From: Miscanthus floridulus | Lineage: Eukaryota > Streptophyta > Magnoliopsida > Poales > Poaceae | Direction of reading: 5' to 3' | NCBI RefSeq assembly: GCF_019320115.1 | Contig: NC_089582.1 | Span: forward strand, 123,095,259-123,159,258 | DNA: 64,000 nucleotides | In this document: piece by piece, positions 58,133-64,000 of the stretch | Layout: each line of letters starts with the position of its first letter | Numbering within the stretch: position 1 is the stretch's first letter | Translations under genes and position numbers: made by a program | The notes under the pieces: generated by a model | Told to the model about the DNA's origin: nothing | Database searches by the model: none | What the model saw: only the letters and a program-made list of their open reading frames with translations

Positions 58133-60861
58133 TTGATTGTAGGTACCATCAGCATTGGAGACTTGATTCAATTGATTTCATATTGATCATCATATGTTGA
58201 GTCAAGATATGAAGCCTATTGCACATCCAAACCCAATGCCAAGTGAAAATTGAGTAAAGTCCAAAGTGCTATCAACATATAAGTGCTATAATTCAAGTTG
58301 TTGGTAATTCATTGGATATATTTGATGACTTGCAAATAATTGAGTTGAAGCTTGCTAGTTGGATGATCATGAGCTAACCAAGAATCTGCCAGAAAAGTGA
58401 CAAATATTGGATTGATCTAGAGTCACTTTGATTGAAAGGTTCTCAAGTTGGAAATATGGTTATAAGTGTTTGAGGTATCTAAGTTTGGTTTTGAGAAGAT
58501 CTAGAAGCATGACAAGCAAAGAGTACAAGGCCATTTGATTGTGGGGTGTACTTTGCACACTTTTGATACTCAAGATGAAGATCAAGATCAAACTTAAGTT
58601 GAAGATGAAGTTTAAGTTCTAGATATGATTAGAGATCATTTGGTAGAAAAAAGGGACTTAAAGAAGGAATCAAGGTTACTCATCAAGTTATGTCCATCAC
58701 TTGGATCAATCAATTAAGCTATTTCAAGTGAGTATTAAGAATGTGTCTTTAGAAAGAGATCACTTCTCCCTAGTGTAGGGGCTTGCCGCCTATGTGTAGG
58801 TAAACTAAGTGTGGTACTTAGAAGGCTAACATAGAAGTGGTGATCCGAGGGACATTTGATATGCTTAGTTGAAGCAATCAAAAGGGTTGATCAAGAAAAC
58901 CAAGCAACACCCAAAAGAAAGCTATTTATGATATTTCAAGTGGTATTCCAAATAGTTCTCTCATGCAAGTAAAGATCAAAAGATGAAGCAAACCAACCAC
59001 AACAAGAAAGTGCACTTGATCATACGTGGTATTCATTTCATATGGGTGAAGAGTGGAATTCAAAATGGTGTCTATTGGTTTTCACCAAGCTTATAATTAG
59101 ACTTCACATTGCTATTGGAGTAATGAATTAGAATCTATGTGACCATCCTCTACTCCAACATAGCAAAGGTATCATTGTAATGTGCATGATCATTTCATCA
59201 CTTACTAATATGCGGTTAGTGCATATAGTACATGCTTTATAGGATCATGCATAACAAATGAAATGTCTAAATTCATAGCCTACCACTATTGCTTGAATGA
59301 TTACTTGATCTAGTGGTTAGTATATGAATTTATTCATGAGCTAGTGAACCCAATTACTTGACTTAATTTGGATTACTAACAAGTGACAAGTACAATATTG
59401 ATAAGATAACTCTTGCAAGAGGTGTGAAGAAGTTTGTCATTGGTTTAAACCGGACTTGAAAGCTTAGGCAAATTAATTTAATTCAAGTCAACCATAGAAG
59501 CTCATGATAGTGATAAGAGTACAAGCATAAGACAACAATGCAAATGGATATCTAGTTTGTTTGTTACAAGTGGTATCTAGACTCAAGTATTTCATCAAAA
59601 ATCTACAAGTGATGTCTAGATCAACTCACAAGTGATATCCTATAAGTGGTACTCATGAAGATAGCAAATGTTCAAGAAATGGTTCTTATTGATAAATCCA
59701 ACAAGTGGTTACATACTAAAAGATTCTTTCAAATGGTATCACATCTACACATGGTATCAATCATGCAAGACGATGGTTCCACAAGTGATCCTTAACTTTA
59801 AGTGATCATCAAATGATGAATGCATCCCTCACCTACAAGAGCTCAAGTGTATCAAATGGATGACCCATGCTATCACATAGGGGGAGGTGTACCACAAATT
59901 GATATCAAAATCAAAGATCCTATGTGTGGTATCTCAAGAAGCCCTACACAAGATACAAGTGGTATAAGTTACAAGTGGTATCTTCAAGTGGTGTCATTCC
60001 ACCAATCAAATGATGTCCATAAAAATGCAAGATTCAAGCCTCAACCATCTACCCTAGACGTATACCATTACATCAATGAGAAGCTCACCTTTTATAGAAA
60101 TTGATGACAAAGGGGGAGAAATTGTACAAAGATATGAAAGCTTTGAGATTGAGATTGTACAAAGCGGAGAGATAAGATATAAAAGCTCAAAGAAGTAGAG
60201 GTTGGACATGGACATGGACAAAAAGGGAGCAACATTGAAGAAAAGAGATGGATCAAAATTCTTGGACAAGAGAAGCACACAAGTAGGGGGAGCAAGCTCA
60301 TGAACTTTGATTGATTGCATTTGATATGTGCATATTCATGTGCTTGCTTACATTGCATAAGCTTTCAAATTCAATATGCATGCTTGTGTGGTGTATGCTA
60401 GTTGTAGAACTTGAATGATGATTTGATAACTAGCATGCATAGGATGATAGCTAGACACTTGGTATGCTTTTCAAGTAATGCTAGTACATTGCTTTTAATG
60501 TTGATCTCACAAGGTATCTAGTGCTTTTATTTTCAAGTGATATCTAGCCAACCATGGTGCTAAGGATGAACTTAAAGGTGCAACTCCGATTGGTACACGC
60601 TTTAAAGGTTTATTCTATACACCTTAGCATCATTTAGTAGTAATTACTCTCCCACAATTTTAATCTATGTATATGTGCGAGCTTCAAATCAAACACTCTA
60701 GCACATATGTAGGGGGAGCTAATACTACCATCTCGGGTTTGTGGTACTTGTCCAAAATCATTTTCACATGGTAAAATTGCTTGGGCAAGCAACATGAATC
60801 CAAAAAAGCTTAATTTCCATATCTTTGTAGAGTTGTCATCAATTACCAAAAAGGGGAAGAT
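58133..60861 (+). other. Noncoding 3' internal region of unit 2 with multiple GGGGGAG tracts
   Basis: A near-exact copy of the unit 1 region at 50954-53681, with one extra A near 58650. GGGGGAG tracts sit at about 59880, 60112, 60286 and 60712, and the true polypurine tract (AAAAAGGGGAAGAT) ends at 60861. Multiple polypurine tracts here are a known Sirevirus trait. There is no pol or envelope-like frame. Confidence 0.7.
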
Positions 60862-63291
60862 TGAAAGGTCCTTGTGTGGTTTTGGTAATTGAGTGACAAC
60901 CTAGGTGGACTAATTGTGTTTATATGAGATACACATGTGATTAGTCCATAGGTACATGCGTGTGAGCAACATATGCCATGAAAGGTGAAAATGGCTTGGA
61001 GATGTTGCAAAGCTCACACATGTGATGATGAAGGAGCTCATTGCACATGAGACATGACATTGAGTCATGTGATCAAGGCGGAGAAGATCAAGACAAGACT
61101 TGGCTTGATGGATTGGTTGCAAGCATGAAGGGCAAGTTGGAGGCTTTGGAGCGATGGACCGTGTGGCAGTGAAGCTTGAGCAAGACTTGGCGCCGATGGA
61201 CGAAGGCAATGGTGAAAAGCAAGTGAAGTCAAGATTGATGAACCACTATGATCATGTGATGATATGAAGTGGATCATATCATTGTTGATCATATTGGTGC
61301 ATGTGTTGCATCGACATTGGAGGAGATGGAATGGAATGCGCAAGGCAAAGGTATAACCTAGGGCATTTCATTTCACCGGTCATAGGTGTGTAGAGAAGTT
61401 GATGACTAGGTTTAGGATAGATGGCCGTACTATCAAGAGGGGCAAACTTGTTTGCATATCGGTCATCTAGTGCCACTCGAGTGATCTAACTTTGCATCGT
61501 CGCTAGGATTGAGTGGCGTGGCAAGTTGAGTTGCTAATCCTTTGGAAATGATTATGAAAATGCTAACACTCATACACATAGTGGTGTACACTTGGTGGTG
61601 TTGGCATGTTTATAAAGGAGATGAAGTTGGAGTTGATGTGGATCAACTCGGGGATGGAACGGGGGTGAGAAGGGTTTGAAACTCCACCGGTGGAGTGTCC
61701 GCCCATAGAGTGTGGATAGTTCGACGGTGCCACCGGTGCCCTATATAGAAAAGACAGGAACTCATAGAGTAGACCGAACACTGGTCACATAGTGACCAGA
61801 CATTGGGGACCTGCATCCAGTCAGTGGCGGCGGAGAGCGTGCAGGCATCGGTCTTTGACCGGACGCTGGCACTAGAAGTGACCGAACGCTGGTAGGGTGC
61901 GTCCGGTCAGGCTGACATATGATGACGTAGGCGATGTAGAGAAGTTGGAGAAGGACCGGACGCTGATGTTGCATCCAATCGTGACCGACCAGACGCTAGG
62001 GTTGCTATGTCTAGTCGGTTTGTTTAGCTACGTCCGGTCATCACTTGACCATTGAGATCAAGTGACTGAGGTTGAATGGAGGCGACACATGGCAAGCATC
62101 CATTGACCGGACGCTGAAGTCCTGCGTCCGGTCGATACGATCGGAGCGTTTGGTCATCCCGAAATTCACCTAGTGAAGGGGTACGGCTAGTTTAGCCTGT
62201 GGGGCTATAAATAGAAGGGGGTCTTGGCCATGGCTGTTGCTGAGCACCTCAGGGGACTTTGTGTCCATGCTTGTGAGTGCTAGAGAGCCCTCCATCTCAT
62301 ATATACTTGATAGTGATCATTCGATTGTGTGAGAGAGCGATTCTAGTGCGATTGCATCATAAGGTTGCATTGAGTGGCACTAGGTGATCGAGTTGCAAGC
62401 CGGTGGTACTTGTTACTCTTGGAGGTTGCCACCTCCTAGATGGCTTGGTGGTGGTCTTCGTCGAAGCCTGCAAGAAGCTTGTGTGGTGCTTCGGAGAAGA
62501 GCTTTGTGAGGGGCATTATGCTCGCCCCGTGGGAGCCGTGAAGAGCAACTCTAGTTGAGCATGTCATTAAGCTACCCTCACTTTCGGGGTAGGTTCTTGC
62601 GGTGCCCGATGTGCGGGCTTGGCGAGTGATGCCAATTAGCCGCCAAACCACCAAGTGAGCGGTCGACACAACGAGGACTAGCGTGTTGGCAAGCATGTGA
62701 ACCTCAGAAGAAAAATCACCGTGTCAACCTTGTTCTTCCTGTTGGTTTGCAATCCCCTTTCACAAGTTTGTATTTATATTTCATATACATTATGCTTGTG
62801 TAGTTGCTCTTGTAATTAGTTAGCATATGTAGCTTACTAGTTACCTTCTTGCTTGTGTAGCATAGAAGTAGCTCCTTTACGTGGCTAATTTGGTTTGTGT
62901 AACCTTGTTTGTCACATTACTTAATTTGTATAGCTAAGTAATTGTACTCTCTAATTTGACATTGGTTGCCTTGTTATTGAGCATTGCTAGTGAGCTTAAG
63001 TGGCTTTATGCTTTTGCTTACTAGCTTATGTAGGAGCTCCCTTGTTGCTTGAAGTACTAGTGGCATAGGTTTGAGTGACCTTGCTTCTAGAATTGGTTAG
63101 GTGAGCTCTAGCTAGCCCGGCACCTTTGTTGCTCAATTAGTTTCTTTGGAAGGTGCTAGAGAACATAAATAGTGGGGTGTAGTCTTGGCTAGACTGATAG
63201 TTTTAATTCCGCACTTGTTTCGGTTAGCCGATGTGATTATTTTTAGAAAAGACTATTCACCCCCCCTCTAGTCTGCCATCTCGACCTTTCA
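60862..63291 (+). repeat. LTR3, complete, 2,430 bp
   Basis: Same ends and length as LTR2, offset by exactly 7,180 bp, with a TATA box at 62206-62213. No difference from LTR2 was seen in the lines compared. Confidence 0.92.
62206..62213 (+). promoter_or_regulatory. TATA box of LTR3
   Basis: TATAAATA is at the position matching 55026 in LTR2. Confidence 0.65.
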
Positions 63292-63293
63292 AG

Positions 63294-63305
63294 TGGTATT
63301 AGAGC
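63294..63305 (+). other. Primer-binding site of unit 3
   Basis: TGGTATTAGAGC begins two bases after LTR3. Confidence 0.8.
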
Positions 63306-63417
63306 TAGGTCTCTCATTTGTGGTTTTCACCGACCCAAGAGGATAGCGGCTTATGGGCTAGATGTTGATTGTCCACACATTTTTTATGGCACACACTTTA
63401 CACGATGGAAAAATTGG

Positions 63418-64000
63418 ATGATATGCAATTTTGAGTTTATTTGCCCTCAAATATGGTGGATGGTGGATGTAGGCTTTTCTCATGTGTTGGATGAAGATAA
63501 TCTAACTCAAGCACAAGAGAAATGCCTAGATCTCGATATCCAAGCTACTAACATCATGTATAGATCTTTGCATGATTATATATTTGGAGAGATCATTGAC
63601 ATGAAGACCACCCATGAGATTTGGAGTTATCTAAATGAGAAGTATAGGATGGTCTCCAATGATGAAGATGAGCCCAAGAAGGAGGCACATGAGTGTGTTG
63701 AGCATGACCACAATTCGACGATTATGGAAGATTGCTCCACCTCATGGTCAAGTGATGATGATAATGATCATATCACAAGATCACTTGACAAGATTGATGA
63801 TGATGCCACAAGTGATGCCAATGATGATGATACTCCATGCACACTTGATGGTGATAATGATGGATCATGCTCGGGCTATGAGAGTGATGTTTCTTCAAGC
63901 TCTCCAACTACATCACATTGCTTCATGTCACAAGGTGACACTAAGGTATCTAATGCAAATGTGATTGATCTTGATTCATATGAGAAGCTTCTAGATAGAT
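63418..64000 (+). CDS. Sirevirus Gag of unit 3, cut by the window edge
   Basis: The first 194 codons are identical in reading to unit 2 (56238 onward), including the FICPQIWWMVD signature and the Asp-rich linker. The frame is open at the window end, so whether this unit keeps the stops of unit 2 is unknown. Confidence 0.75.
   Translation, partial: MICNFEFICPQIWWMVDVGFSHVLDEDNLTQAQEKCLDLDIQATNIMYRSLHDYIFGEIIDMKTTHEIWSYLNEKYRMVSNDEDEPKKEAHECVEHDHNSTIMEDCSTSWSSDDDNDHITRSLDKIDDDATSDANDDDTPCTLDGDNDGSCSGYESDVSSSSPTTSHCFMSQGDTKVSNANVIDLDSYEKLLDR

Larger units (their letters stand above)
48255..64000 (+). mobile_element. Tandem Sirevirus array (three LTRs, three internal regions)
   Basis: The order is LTR1 (48255-49348, truncated), internal 1 (to 53681), LTR2 (53682-56111), internal 2 (to 60861), LTR3 (60862-63291), internal 3 (to the window edge). 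Successive units share an LTR. The LTR2-to-LTR3 period is exactly 7,180 bp. LTR ends are TGAAAGG...CCTTTCA, primer sites are TGGTATTAGAGC, and repeated GGGGGAG tracts occur before the 3' LTR, all Sirevirus (Copia) traits. No integrase, reverse transcriptase or RNase H frame was found in either complete internal region. The left flank base string GATCA (48250-48254) is the candidate target duplication. Confidence 0.9.

Overview
This window is nuclear DNA from a grass. The gene structures (GC-rich first exons, short plant introns), the transposon families (Sirevirus, Tekay-like and Tat-like LTR elements, CACTA elements with TTTAGTCCCGGTTGG or TTTGCCGAGAGC subterminal repeats, Stowaway/Tourist MITEs) and the protein sequences all point to a panicoid grass, probably Andropogoneae (sorghum, sugarcane or Miscanthus type). 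Species cannot be fixed from sequence reading alone.

Layout. 1-10.8 kb is a nested retrotransposon block. A Ty3/gypsy element with a 3.9-kb LTR (1585-5492, minus strand, primer site 1571-1582, broken first ORF 794-1) sits inside a Sirevirus-type LTR remnant (5493-6601). That remnant lies in the 3' part of a Tat-like element (6602-9545) which ends in its own 3' LTR (9546-about 10787). 10.8-21 kb is gene-poor DNA with several MITEs, a (TAA)n tract and a CACTA element (18387-20629, target duplication ATT) carrying a second CACTA element (19291-20180, target duplication GTT).

21-40.4 kb is a genic island with three protein-coding genes that I could resolve exon by exon. They are an atypical bHLH transcription factor of the bHLH112/bHLH123 type (plus strand, 7 coding exons, 553 aa), a plant-specific two-transmembrane acidic protein of unknown function (minus strand, 4 coding exons plus a 5' UTR exon, 686 aa), and an SRPK-type SR-protein kinase (minus strand, 4 exons, 729 aa) whose C terminus is an unusual array of 17-residue repeats. 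MITEs occupy the introns and flanks. The three genes show no sign of acting in one pathway.

40.4-48.25 kb is intergenic: a MITE, a small orphan coding fragment, and a second long LTR (44268-48254), collinear with but diverged from the LTR near the window start. 48.26-64 kb is a tandem Sirevirus array, LTR-internal-LTR-internal-LTR-internal, with a 7,180-bp period. The units encode only a multi-zinc-knuckle Gag and no polymerase, so they are non-autonomous. The first unit carries a deletion of about 1.8 kb that removed its promoter, primer site and the Gag N terminus.

Most notable observations: the first ORF of the window-start retrotransposon begins with a close copy of the histone H3 N-terminal tail; two diverged long LTRs carry a collinear acidic, splice-acceptor-preceded reading frame interrupted by TAG; the kinase has a minisatellite-encoded tail; and the Sirevirus array shows a sharp step in copy-to-copy identity.
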